Positions 43,956 through 55,029 of a stretch of 64,000 bases of DNA are shown piece after piece. Positions within the stretch are counted from its first letter, which is position 1, and each line of letters starts with the position of its first letter. Position numbers and translations under genes: made by a program. The DNA comes from Undaria pinnatifida (taxonomy: Eukaryota > Sar > Phaeophyceae > Laminariales > Alariaceae): the NCBI GenBank assembly GCA_012845835.1, contig JABAKD010000020.1:9932488-9996487 (forward strand), read 5' to 3'. Below the pieces are notes generated by a model that did not search any database, was not told the DNA's origin, and worked only from the letters and a program-made list of their open reading frames with translations.

Positions 43956-44461
43956 GGAATGCGCTGCGATCATCGCCATCTTTGCTTTCGTCAGGTAGAA
44001 AGCCGCGTGTCGGTTGCCACTCTCCTCTGCTGCCGCCTCCAGGACGCCGAAGTGAGACGACAGCTTATCATAAGCCGGTGGAGCACGGCGCTCGCGCCCC
44101 GTGTTTTCGTCGCCACCGCCCTCCTCCTCTTCTTCCTTCTCCTCGCCGCCGGTTGACACGTGCGTTCCAGCCAGCAGTGCCGCCATGTCGTCCACTGTGT
44201 CCAGTCGAAGAGCCTCTACCACCTCATCGTCGTCCTCGATGGTAGCCCATCCGTGAATCGCGTTCGCCGCTTCCTCCGCGACCGGCTTTCCGGGTTCGAT
44301 GTCCAGTTCTGCCAACAGTTCGCTGATCTTGTCGTCTACGATGCGGGATCCCTAATGCTGCGCGTCGCGCACGCTCGTGCGCAACGTGTTGACAGCCTCC
44401 GTGAGAGCCTTCAAGTCGGCGACGTGGAGCCGGGCCTTTCCGTGTTGCTTGGTGTGTGTGT
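43908..44461 (-). pseudogene. C-terminal remnant of a transposase-like gene
   Basis: One minus-strand frame reads KQHGKARLHVADLKAL, is stopped by TAG after RDAQH, and continues as IVDDKISELLAELDIEPG, then AANAIHGWATIEDDDEVVEA. An acidic run (GGEEKEEEEEGGGDEN) and the end RQADMREFVAM precede the stop. A helical segment followed by an acidic tail is typical of the C-terminus of pogo/Tigger-type DDE transposases. The DNA-binding and catalytic domains are absent. The assignment rests mainly on the element's CAGTAG/TA ends. Confidence 0.5.
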
Positions 44462-44636
44462 AGTGAACCGGCACTATTGCGGGGCACCGTGGTGCCCAAC
44501 CGACACTATAGCGGGACCTCCCTCAATAGTGACGGACCGGCACTATTGAGGGCGCTGTCTGTGTCCAGAGATTTTGCCGGCACTATACCGGGCACCGGCA
44601 CTATTCAACCGGCACAATAGAGGGCCCCCTACTGTA

Positions 44637-45074
44637 TGCGATAAACGTTTGGTTTAGTTATACGTATGCAACCAATCTGACAGAATATCATATCTTACAT
44701 ATAAATATCAAGAAAAGACAAACAAAAAATAAAGGAATTGGAGATGAACAAACAACTCACGAGTGATTCAACGATAAGCAATAATAGTTTACGAAATAAG
44801 ATGTTTTAGGCGTGCCCATAAAACCGAAGAAATGAGGCCACAAAGCATATAGTCTAATGTGACAACATGAAATAAGTTAATAAAATGATAGTCGATGATA
44901 TACCGGGTACGCTGTTTTCAAATCCGACCTACAAGAGCAGCAGTAAATAATGTTGGCTGACACCACAAGCAATAACTATCTGGGTAACGCCGGCGTCAAT
45001 CGTCGTAATAGCATACGATTTCGGGGGAATGCAACATCCATGCAAAGATCCTTTTTTTTATGTTATTGTCGGGC
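44637..45074. other. Unassigned AT-rich stretch
   Basis: No frames of note and no repeat with defined ends. Confidence 0.4.
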
Positions 45075-45397
45075 GGTTGCCTCGATGGTCTAGTGGTTAC
45101 CCTCGAACACTACTAGCATTGGCCCTTGAGTTCGATTCCCACCGTGACGAGATTTCGACTTTATCTGCAAAAAGCAAACACAAAGGATCAACTGCTGAGA
45201 GCTACTAGCAGCGTGTGTAGGCAAAATTCGACGCGAGTCGACGAGGGAATAACATGCTGAATTATTCTCGCGATAAAAAAGAAGGCACGTACCGTAGTGG
45301 GGAGGGGGGAGAAGGGTTCGTTATGTGACCCCGGATCTGAGTTACTACTGGGAGGGAGCGCGAGAGTGGGCAAGTATAATAAATGGGATGAATAAAA
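45075..45397 (+). mobile_element. tRNA-derived SINE, copy 3
   Basis: Head GGTTGCCTCGATGGTCTAGT with exact box A (TGGTCTAGTGG) and box B (GTTCGATTC). The body is shared with the copies at 9148 and 39312 and is closer to the first (CACGTACCGTAGTGGGGAGG is present in both). The element lies about 390 bases upstream of a LINE remnant, but I see no shared 3' tail that would pair the two. Confidence 0.8.
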
Positions 45398-45784
45398 CGA
45401 GAAAGAGAAGTTGCAAAGGTATGATTACCACAACATCCCTATCCTTTTCGTTTGTTTGTTTTTTTTCCATTCTTCTCTACGCAAAAATGATTTACTATTA
45501 TTCTAGAGTACTTTTTTTTTGTGCAGAAGTACGTATCCTGAAAGAAGATACTAGAGTGTCTGCGCCTAATCTTTTTCTTGAGTTGGATTTCCGTCGGAAA
45601 GATAATCATAACTGAAGACCTTCTGCTACATAGCCCGAAACGACAAAATGCTTAATATTAGTCTCTTAGCAGAAAATATACACGGCACTGTCGACAGTGG
45701 TCATGATAGAGACACGCCGCATATTGTTTCTTGAGAGGATGCGTCCGATTTCGAAAAACGTGATAGCACGCGCGAAGCAAAGAC

Positions 45785-47212
45785 AGCAGTTAAACATATC
45801 CCGCCTTCCCTACTAAAGGCAGAGAAGCGTTACGGAGTTGCACAAGGATGTACACTATCACCCAATCTATTCAAGATACATATTAATGGCATGATAGTAG
45901 CAGTCGAAGCAGCAAAGCAAGGAGTCACGATGCGGGAAGATACGGTGTTGGGGTTGATGTTTGCAGATGATTTCGTGGGGATACCAGAAACACCCGAAGG
46001 GTCGCAGAAATAGATGGAGAAAGCACTAGAGTACACTAGGAAACGGAGAGTGACAGCGAACGTGAAAAGGTGCACAGTAGTTGTATGTAACAAAGATAAG
46101 GTGACTCCGGTAAATTTCAAACGGAAGATGAGAAAAGATTAACTACCGATCGTAGACCAATCAACGTACCTAAGCGCAGAGATCTCAAAGGATTGCTCTT
46201 GGGGTGCACACATAGCGAAAGTAATAGGAAAAGGTAAATCACAAATAGGCAAGATGGATGCGATACTAACAGACCGGCACCTTGACACTAGGATCAAAAT
46301 GTGTATTCTGATTAATGCAATTGTACCAAGGTTATTAGAGCATCCAGGAGAAGTATGGGGAGGGAACGCGAAGTTCGTAAAACAACTAAAAACAGTGCGG
46401 ATGACAGCAGCAGCTAAAATATATATTAGGATGCTCAAGTACGACGTGTAGTACAGCATTAAGAACATAACTAAGATTGTACCCACTTAAAACAGATAGA
46501 GACGTGAGGAAGTTGAGAAGGCAATATAAAGTAAAGAATATGCCAGAAAAGAGGTTGCCAGCCATAGTTGATAAGGCTGTTTGGGAAAAAATAACAAAAG
46601 GGCGAGCTGGAATAAGATGGAATATCGTAGTCGAAAAAATATGGAAGGATTTAGGGGTAGATCAAGAAGAGGTACTGACTATAGATAAGTTTGGCGGGTA
46701 CAAGACAGAATCAAAAGGAAAAATAGAAGAAAGGGAAAGGCTAGCGCTAATAAATAAGGTGAAAGAGGAGAAGCACTTAGAGATATTCGGGGGGTTGAGG
46801 GAAGATATTGTAACGAAAACGCATTTGCACGATCCAATGGACTACGCGAAAAAGATTAAACTGCGACTTTGTGTAGGGGACCTGGACCTACCAGAAAGAA
46901 GAAAGCGATATACCAGTAGTCGGGCGGAAAAGGACGTGGCTACAAATATGTGCCCGTGTGGAACAACAATAGAGAGCAGGACTCACATAGTAGGAGAATG
47001 TGAAATACGCAAGGAGGTACGGGATGCGTTAGAGAAAAAGATGAGGAAATTAGACGTGTGACATGGAAGATTTTGATAAGACTAGAGAGTAGCGAGAAAA
47101 CTATCGCTATCCTAGGAGATAGATGGTGGCCTCAGACGGCGAAACAGGCCGGGGAGAGGATAAGCAAACAGTGTATATGTGATATGTGTAAGAAGCGTAA
47201 TGAGCGCTAAAA
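45785..47212 (+). pseudogene. 5'-truncated LINE: reverse transcriptase and C-terminal zinc knuckle
   Basis: One frame reads YGVAQGCTLSPNLFKIHING (the Q-G-x-x-L-S-P-x-L-F motif), then LMFADDFVG, which carries the paired Asp of the reverse transcriptase active site. Stops follow at GSQK (about 46012), MRKD (46138) and at 46449. The coding sequence then moves to another frame (from about 46480) and holds CPCGTTIESRTHIVGEC, a C-x-C...H...C motif usual at LINE ORF2 C-termini. A further frame shift near 47060 leads to GDRWWPQTAKQAGERI and a TAA at 47212. ORF1, the endonuclease and the N-terminal reverse transcriptase are missing. This is a dead 5'-truncated copy. Confidence 0.85.
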
Positions 47213-49260
47213 TGTTGGAGGTGTCTCTATTTGGAGTAGGAACGGTGCTCCGTTTCGAAAGGGATGCGTGGTCAATGGTCAAATGACTAAGGCAAGAAAC
47301 AAATGAGTACGCCCCCCCCCCCCCCCCTCCCCTCGTTGTTGCGTGGTGTGTTATTAGACAGACGAGAAGCATATATAAAACAGCCCCTCAGCCACCCGCA
47401 GAGCGGAGCCCTTGTAGATATCGCGGTCATCAAAATGTGTTTTTTGGGGGGGGTGCTCCTTGTGATGTCTTGTGGTTAGCTACTTGCAGTGGTTTCGCCA
47501 GACCAGCAGGAGCAACGTTGCGGATCGCCGAGCATAAGCGGCATCTATCTACAAAAATTTGCCGCTTCGATAAATAGGACACTCTGCTTTTGTTGTGTTG
47601 CTGCCCTTTGGGTCGTGTGTTTTTCTATACTGTAGTGACGCAAAGGGCGTCTAGCGCACGCACGAACACTTTCTCAGCTGCTGCAGTGCGTATGATGTTT
47701 CCGGGGAAAACAGCAGTGCAAAATGCTGTGTTTTTCTGAACTGTTGTACCGATGCGGGGTTACGATGATACAACGACCCTGCCATTATTTTGGGACAGAA
47801 TGCAATTGCGGTTAACGTGTAATTATTTATCAACACCGATAGCTATATTTACGACCACATCGTTGTTCGAAAACAAAATCGAACCTTGTGGCGAGTGATC
47901 GACGCACTGTAAAGAACATACTACAAACCATGGCGGTTGGTCGGCTGTTCGGCAAATGGCACATGGGGGTCACCACATTTGTGCTTCGTCCTGTAGTTAT
48001 ACTTTTGTTCTATTAATAATGTACGCGCGAGGGCAAAATTGCGGCCCAACCTCGTATATACCATGCGCAGCATTTGCGTTTATGGCCTTCTGATATGATG
48101 TTTGAGCGAAAAGTAGTGACGTACTACATGTGCAGTGGTGTACCCATTTAAGACCCTCCGGTTTATGACCATAGTATAGATAAGGCCTGCAGAGGGGAAG
48201 ACATGAGTGACAGGACCCTCCTTGTACCAAAGGTAGACACAGATGGTGGCAGCCCCCTATTGTAGGTAGCTTTGCAACGATCGAAAACGCACCAGCAAGG
48301 ACACCAGCAGCATCCTCTTTCTTACGAACCGGCGCTGTACTGTTATTGGCCTACATGACGTATCACAGCAGCCTTTTCACGTTGGGCCAAGCCAGACATG
48401 ACGATCTTGCTTCTTGCTGCTCTCAGTATCCTGTGTGAGTATCAGTGAAAGACCAGAATATTGCATGCAACATTCCAGAATAAAACAATAATGGCTCCAG
48501 AACAAAATCTAAATCTATTTGACCTACGACCCTGCTGTTGATACGAAAATACACCACCCAGCACACTCCTACTTATTTGCTCTTTCGTTGGCCCTCAAAG
48601 CTGGGCTGCTGTTGATGTAAATCGCACAACAAGTATTCACCAACAGCTAGGAAGGGTACTCATGTGTATCCTAACACTCAAGAGCCAGAAGGCCCACGCA
48701 GCACGCTCGTACGTGTGTTGTTCCCTGTCTGTGGGTTGATTATTTGACTGAAATATTTCAGCGTTCGCTGTGTTCATTCCAGAAAAATTATTGTGCATAC
48801 CCAAGTCAGTAAATATTCAACCACAACCCTCCTAAAAAAACGAAACCAAAATTGCTATCTAAGATAAAGTAAGAAAATCATCGATTCAATGACGCAAAAA
48901 CGTTCCATTACATCTAGGATAAAGGATCATAATTGACCTTTGATTCACTAAAACTTCCCTCCCAGTGTTTCTAGACTCATGACGCTCAGACTCCAACTTT
49001 GAACCCTGCGCTCCTACCCCCTTGTCCTGGCTCTACCCACCTATGTATCTCCACGTACCTCACCTATCTCTCCTCACTTGTATCTCTCGGGTTCAGCAAC
49101 TATCTCCCTGGGTTCACCATGATACGATAGCTGGGCAAGATACCTTGGTTCTTGCTCACCTTGCTACTTGGAAGTTCGTAGTATCCGTCTGTACCTTTCC
49201 TTTGGTTCCTGCTTCCTTTGGTTCCTGCTTCCTTTGGTTCCTCCGATTTCCAATCCGGAC
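47213..49260. other. Unassigned stretch
   Basis: Contains a C17-type homopolymer run near 47311-47330 and a three-unit 16-bp tandem repeat (CCTTTGGTTCCTGCTT) at about 49197-49243. No gene is recognised. Confidence 0.45.
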
Positions 49261-49261
49261 G

Positions 49262-49613
49262 AATTGATCCGAGACTTCAGACTTCCACCGAAGTCAATTC
49301 GTTGAGTCTCACAAGAGCGTAAGATCACAGATGACAGGTAATGCGGATGCACATGCATACAAGCGAACAGCAGAGTTCATGCGCACATATGAAGAGTGGT
49401 TTGGCATCGCACATTGGTCGCATTTTTAACTGTCGTTCCTTTTCACAGGGGCGGTATCGAGTATGACACCGGGCGTATTTTCCGACGATGCTGCTTTGCA
49501 TCATGTTCTTGGAAGGTGTTATTGCCACGCTGACGGTTTCAGTTTCACCGACCAGACAAAACGTCTTTCCGTGCCCACAGAACTACCCGTCGCTGTTTTG
49601 CGCCCGGTTAAGC
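49262..49613 (+). other. Possible two-exon coding fragment, unknown
   Basis: An exon-like end ...CAGATGACAG meets GTAATG at 49337. 112 bases later a pyrimidine-rich run CGTTCCTTTTCACAG ends at 49448. Across that proposed intron the frame continues without a stop, from SQFVESHKSVRSQMT into AVSSMTPGVFSDDAALHHVL and CYCHADGFSFTDQTKRLSV, ending at TAA near 49611. The splice signals and the phase agree, but I cannot confirm them. No family is recognised. Confidence 0.25.
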
Positions 49614-50406
49614 CACGACCATAAAGCCACGGACATGAACCACCGCACTTTTTATATCCCACGTCGTTCGCAGCCGTAACTTTAATATTTCGCACGAAGA
49701 CTACAGTTTAGCACTTGCTATGGTCCACAACAAGTAATAACGTGCGATAGATCTATTCGGGATACGCTGATATTGAGCATTTAATTTTGTTGCGTAGTAC
49801 CGGAACTAAACGACAAACGTTCGTTCATCCATTCGTCATTGGCGATACGCTGACATCAATTCGTCTCAGATGTATACTCGACGGGCAGCGCTTTTTTATT
49901 ATATCTTTCCATCCTCCCGCAGATGGGAAAGAAGAAATCCTACGTCGTACCACACTTCCTCGCTTATATACTTTTATACATCTCGTGTGTTGATTAAACT
50001 CAATTATATTCGCAATCCCGCGCTAGCACGCGTATCCTTCGGTTACTGTGGCAATGACAGTGCGAGCTGTCCTTACCGGCGGTGACTGTTACTGCTTCAA
50101 CACCGCAAGCTCCCGTGGTACACGGATGCATGAGCATTGATCGACTATCCAGGTGCCTGGGGTAGGGCGACTCACCGGGAGATGGCTTTTGATACCCGAC
50201 GGACCCCCATCAGGCGAAGAAAATAATACAAAGGTAGACAACGATATTTTGCGTCAATTATCGTACGCGTTGGTGCAATTTCACAGAAGCCTAGAAGACT
50301 ACAAGACTAAAAGACTAACATGTGGGGCACTGCCAAGCTCCTCCAGCGCTGTTGTGGACAACAAGGGGGGCATCGCCCGGGCTAATGTCTGTAAGGTGTT
50401 ACCGTC
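49614..50406 (+). other. Stretch with plus-strand coding-like frames
   Basis: The frame at 49787-49993 (for example IGDTLTSIRLRCILDGQRFF) and the frame from 50153 (for example VDNDILRQLSYALVQFHRSL) look protein-like but have no recognisable domain. The first lacks an ATG and the second starts at GTG. They could be exons of the same gene as the preceding fragment. Confidence 0.2.
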
Positions 50407-50754
50407 TCAGATGCTTCTGATGTCGCTAACAACATGTGCGGCAAATTCTCCCACGTCGGAAAATTCGATCTTGGCTTCGCAAGCGAGGTGCTCCACGCCG
50501 AGTTGAAGAGCTGCAGATGCCTGCGGTAGTGCCTTGCCTTTGGCCTGCAGGAATCGCTCTGGGTACATACAGTGCTGTTCCTAGGCCTGTTTTCCTGGGC
50601 GTAGTTCCTCGTTTCTCCTGGCTTATTGTTTGCGGCTGGCAATTTTGGCTTTTATCGTGGCCTCCAGAGCTACTGCCCGACGCTCCTTGATCTGCTGACG
50701 GTAGTCTTCCGATACGTCCGCGAAAACGGTTGAATCCAGAATAGTTGGGTCCAT
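50407..50754 (-). pseudogene. 116-codon frame with two in-frame stops, unknown
   Basis: One minus-strand frame from ATG 50754 reads MDPTILDSTVFADVSEDYRQ, then KERRAVALEATIKAKIASRKQ, TAA, ARRNEELRPGKQA, TAG, and MYPERFLQAKGKALPQASA, ending VVSDIRSI and TGA. Composition is strikingly protein-like on both sides of each stop. Each stop is one base from a Gln codon (CAA/CAG to TAA/TAG). I interpret this as a recently disabled gene or exon. An intron covering the middle is the alternative. No family is recognised. Confidence 0.45.
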
Positions 50755-51980
50755 CCTGTCCACCCTCTAGTACCAGCCATCTTGTACAATCGTGTGGTAG
50801 CATAATCGATAAAACAGGTGCAGGGGTAGGCTGGCTTGCGGGGGCTGGAGTCTCAATACCAGCAGCGCCATCAGGCGCGGAGACAAATTGAGAAAAATAT
50901 CTAGTTATCAATTTGGAGTCCCATGAAGGTGGTGGAGTGATTAACCGACATAGGGCCGTTGCGGTTTAGTCATATATGGTATACGGGACCCCTGAGTGAC
51001 GACCATATACCGAATTACTCTGCCCGCTCGAGGAACCATGAGATCCGCCGCATCTCCGTAGATATTACGGTTGCAAAAAATCTACACCGGATAGCATCAT
51101 ACTTATATGCAAGCTAAAAAGCAGACTGGATTATTCGAGTTAATGTGAGAACATCATCATCTCTTGTTCTAGACCCCAATAAGCGTGACCCCAACATCGA
51201 TTGTTCATAAACATTGCCAGAAATATGAGCCAAAACAAGATAACCCAAAAAAGGCAACCGGTGCGGGAAAACTAACTGCCCCTTCGGTACGTATGAATGC
51301 TTCCGGTACATTGTCTGAAGGATTAACAATAGTAAACCGCAGCTGCTGTGAGCATAATATTCCAGTAACCGAAGTGCAAACCAGATATAACATACCTTTT
51401 TGGTCACTTTCTTTCTCCTGCCGATCCCAGATTCTTCACGAGATCCCCAGCAGCGAGTATCAGGACGGCTGCATCCAGCGCATATTGAAGGCCACCTGTC
51501 CATCCATCGTCTGGTGAGTCCCATCTACCTCATTGTTTTGTTCTGTTTTTTTACATTCTAGCGTACGAAATGGCTAGAGTTGTTACGACTGTGGCAGATT
51601 TTTTCGATAACTCTACCCTGGATTTAGCGTTGTATAGTGCACCTGGCTGGACAGAGATATACGGCATCGCGAGCTACGTCGTCATCAGCGCATGCTTGGA
51701 TTTGTCGCCGTCGTCTGCCAACGTGATGGCTCTTGCGCGGACGAACGAAAGGCCACGGCGGGGACATTCCGCCATGGCCTCCTGTAACACCGCGACCTGT
51801 GCTTGTCGGCGTGTACCGCCAAACGCAGATGTTTTCGTGAATACCTATACGATGGCATATAGGTACGACAGCAGTACTGGCAAGATTGTTTCCTGCAGTG
51901 TCGAAAATGTGTTGGCATCTACAGTATCACCGTGGTCATCACTTCTACGTGCAGGGTAGTATGCGTGCATGCTTGCGTTG
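50755..51980 (-). other. Stretch with further minus-strand coding-like pieces
   Basis: At about 51507-51405 the minus strand reads DDGWTGGLQYALDAAVLILA, continuing GDLVKNLGSAGERK after a CACCAG acceptor-like word, and is followed by an AAGGTATGT donor-like word. At 51960-51560 it reads GDTVDANTFSTLQETILPVL, then a TAG, then GGTRRQAQVAVLQEAMAECP and more, with a second TAG. These may be exons or decayed parts of the same locus as 50407-50754. No family is recognised. Confidence 0.25.
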
Positions 51981-52870
51981 TCTGTGAGATCGAAGATTTT
52001 GTCGAAAGGAGATTCTCCGATCGCGCGTATTACGGCTTGTGTGTCCTTATTGAGGATATAGGTCGGCGACTCCCCTTGCAACTACAGTGTAGCTATCAGG
52101 GTCAACATGGTGATGTTAGTCAGTCTGCGGAAACTATAAAACCCGTTTCTGAGGGGAACAAAATATGACAGCTGTGGAAGGAAATGCATCAGTTTATCAA
52201 TTGAACCCTGTAAGTCGAATAACCGGTCGGTAAGGGGAGGGCGGAGTTTTTAAGAACGTGGGGGCCTGGTTTTGATCAAGAGGGAGCGGGGGGGGGGGGG
52301 GGGGGGGGGAGGGGGGGAGAGGGGAGGGAAGGGGAGGGGGGGGGATGGGCGGGCAATTTGTGCGTGGAAGCTATAAATCCTTCATGGGGAAAAATCTGAC
52401 GGTAAAAAAAAAAATGCACCAGTTTATCATGGGGGGAGGGGGGGGTTGGGGCGAGGGAGCGGCGGGCGGGACAGCTCAATCTGTGCGTGGAAACTTAACA
52501 TCCGTTAAGGGGATAAATGTGACGGTTTTTTAGAGAATGCACCTGCTCATCATGTATATCCTGTAAGTCGTACAACCCGTGAGTAGATAGAGGGCGGAGT
52601 GGTCGAGGGGGTGGAGGTAGGGGGAGGGGGGGGGGGGGTGGAGGAGGGGGAGGGGGGCGAAAGGGCTTTAGGTCGCATAGATGTAGGGGTTTGCTATAAG
52701 TGTGGAGGTAGGGCTAGGCGATGGTGCGGGTGTTGGGGAAGGAGGGGGCGTTGGGGGGGGGGGGGGGGGTTGATTTGCAGCAGCGGCATGGATGGCTCTA
52801 TATATGTAGCACGCAGCTTGCAAATATGAGTATTGACCCTAAATTCGTCGAACTCATAGCTGACGTCGTT
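51980..52870 (+). mobile_element. Inverted-repeat element R6, copy 1, G-rich
   Basis: The left end (CTGTGAGATCGAAGATTTTG, then TCGAAAGG) and the inverted right end (GACGTCAGCTATGAGTTCGA on the complement, then a GAATTTAGGG block and ACTCATATTTGCAAGCTG) are related. The interior reads CCGATCGCGCGTATTACGG, ATATAGGTCGGCGACTCCCC, CTACAGTGTAGCTATCAGGG, then three blocks each made of a TATAAA-type word, an AATYTGACRG word and a poly-G tract. The same order recurs, inverted, at 56640-57205 and in part at 58530 and 63200-64000. No protein is encoded. The class is unknown; it is MITE-like by shape. Confidence 0.6.
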
Positions 52871-54166
52871 AGAGTAATTATATAAAAAGAGAACTGCTAC
52901 CGGCTGAAAACTCCCATGGCCCAGGTGCACAACGTGAGTAACTCAAAAAAGAGATCGGTCTTTTTCCGACGATTATGGGTTAAGGAGCCCCGTTATGCGG
53001 AAACCGTTCCAAAAGAGAAGTGCCACCTCTATCGCAGGATGCGTCGTCCGCTGTATGTGACGTATAATTACTTATATTTGTGATAGTGGTATGTTCGAAA
53101 GATTTTATTTTTGGATATAACTGTATCTATTGTTAAAAAAAATAAAAATACACTCCAGCTGTGAAATCGAAGATTTTGTCGAAAATTATAGCAGATAGTT
53201 AGATAATTGTAATTATTAATTATTGTATTAATAGCGACTGTCATGTATGAGTGGTATTGATTTCTCGTTCCCTTGTATTTTTTCTCAGTTGGAAGGATTT
53301 TCGGGCTTGCCATATCATAACAATATGATGATACTAACTGTATTTTATACAAAATTGAAGAACGTCAGCTGTGAGTACGACCGATTGAATGATTGGAACT
53401 GAACTTTGCACGCTGCGTAATACATGAGATCTGTATTTTATTTATCATGTACAAGGGCTCCGTATGGGTGCCGGCATTCGCCAGCATCCATGCTTCGGGT
53501 AGGGCAGGAAAAAAGTTGGAATTGTTCCATCCGACACAAACAAAAAATTGAAATCGAAAGGTATGCCAAGAGTTTCATCCGAAATCAAAAGTTTGGCAGG
53601 TGTGTGGTCCAGCGGTACATCAAAAAATGATAAAGAAATAACGCTTGCAGTGGCTACGTGTACTTGTACATACGTACACACTCATTCGTATGATATGTGC
53701 GATCGGTCGTACTCAGACCGGTGACAATGTAAAGCCAAAAGATTGAAATTCCCGAAGATCCCAGCCAAACTTTGCCTAGACGGTCGGCTATGGGCCCAAT
53801 TTTGTATAAATAATTCGTTTTTGGAGCTTTCCAGAATTCCGGACAAAATCGATTTCTCGCGGCGATCTTGACGAACATCTGCCTTAAACATTCTCAAGCA
53901 GATTGTGGATTAGCGCGCCCCGTAATTTCGTGTTCTCCACACACTTCGTTCGACGAAACCAACGGCAGCGTCGTGAATTCTGAACATGGCGAGTTCGTTA
54001 GGGGCTCTGACCCCCCCTAGGTGTGCAGCGCTCACTCTACGGCCGGTGATCTGTGGCGGGCGTCGATCAGACTTCTGTTAAGAACACACATATTGGTGGC
54101 TGGTGTATAGAAAACTGAGAAAAAACTCTATCATCTGTCCGACACAGTTCCAATCACTATAACCAC
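52871..54166. other. Unassigned stretch with a dispersed repeat and an R6 end
   Basis: At 53147-53190 an R6 end occurs alone (TACACTCCAGCTGTGAAATC). At 53440-53580 there is repeat R7 (listed separately). The rest holds nothing recognisable. Confidence 0.45.
53440..53580 (+). repeat. Dispersed repeat R7, first copy
   Basis: GTACAAGGGCTCCGTATGGG, TGCCGGCATTCGCC, the ATGCTTCGGGTAGGGCAGG block and ATGCCAAGAGTTT occur in the same order on the minus strand at 62895-63030. The copies are diverged and the ends undefined. Confidence 0.6.
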
Positions 54167-54542
54167 TGTTATAAGGCTCAGTTTGGGTAAGCTATTGGTT
54201 AACCTTTTGCAAGTGGTCAAACGGACTACAGTAACACCCCACTAATTCCTTAACAAATGTCGTCGTCGACAGACCATGGGTATTTTGGGTCGTGGGTTTG
54301 ATCCCCACCATCCACAATAATAAACTTTTCAGATTCTCCCCATGTCGAACTTGAAAAATACTCTCCCTGGTATCCCCAGGAAATTAAACGGCTTGGATAT
54401 TGACAGGTCCGCCGTATATCCGGCCGACCTGCTATCCCGCCGTTTCAGGGGGGGGGCGTGTTATTAGGCTTAGTTCGGGCAAGCTATTGGCTAACCTTTT
54501 GCAAGTGGTCAAACGGAGTAATACCCCACTAATACCTTAACA
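54167..54542 (+). mobile_element. TRIM (miniature LTR element), second copy
   Basis: The LTRs at 54167-54255 and 54459-54542 begin TGTTA and end TAACA. They differ at several positions and by a short indel, so this copy is older than the one in Helitron-like copy C. After the 5' LTR come two bases and TGTCGTCGTCGACAGACC, in the primer-binding position. A nine-G tract precedes the 3' LTR. The flanks CCAC and CCAT fit an eroded 4-bp duplication. There is no coding region. Confidence 0.75.
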
Positions 54543-54850
54543 CCATGGATGGAGCATCTTCCTTGCGTGGCACGCACCAACAGCTGCCTGCTGATTGCCC
54601 TGTCAGTGCTGTATTGACGCAGCACAACAGCCGCTGAGAGCACACAGACTCGAGAGGTGTAGCTAGAGTATACACGGATGAGCGGTGTTGGTGTGTGCCA
54701 GCGGGCCGCTGTTACGACGGTGCGCCCTTGCCCGCTTAGTGTGGTGAAGAATGCGCCGGCTACTTGTATTCGTGCTCGTGCGCGATGCTGGTATCATAGA
54801 CGGTGACAACAGGACGCAGCTCGTGTTTCAATTTCACCACATCGTGATTG

Positions 54851-54892
54851 CAGCAGCAACAGCAGCAACAGCAGCAGCAGCAGCAGCAGCAA
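54851..54892 (+). repeat. Interrupted CAG repeat
   Basis: About fourteen CAG/CAA triplets. The frame-dependent poly-Gln, poly-Ser/Ala or poly-Leu translations are not evidence for a gene. Confidence 0.9.
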
Positions 54893-54981
54893 ACGCGGCG
54901 CGGTGTGGAGCCACCACGGTCTAGGTGTCGAGCACCGGGCGTGCTCGGAGCGAGCCCGCATGCGCGGTGGCGGCGTACGCT

Positions 54982-54982
<1 letters not shown>

Positions 54983-55028
<46 letters not shown>

Positions 55029-55029
55029 C
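54983..55029 (+). repeat. Pure CAG repeat, about 15 units
   Basis: An uninterrupted (CAG)n tract only 90 bases from the first one. Open frames cross both tracts on both strands, as expected for a triplet repeat. Confidence 0.9.

Larger units (their letters stand above)
43223..44634 (-). mobile_element. pogo/Tigger-like element with decayed transposase tail
   Basis: The inverted ends share CAGTAG, GGGGGCCCT and TAKWGTGC blocks, with a three-base indel near the tip. Both sides are flanked by TA. Subterminal words CGGCACTATTGAGG and CACTATACCGGGCACCGG occur in both orientations at both ends. The 1412-bp interior contains a minus-strand remnant of the C-terminal part of a transposase-like protein and a triplicated 149-bp unit. 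The CAGTAG tips and TA duplication link it to the MITE at 18775, but the interiors are unrelated. Confidence 0.7.
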
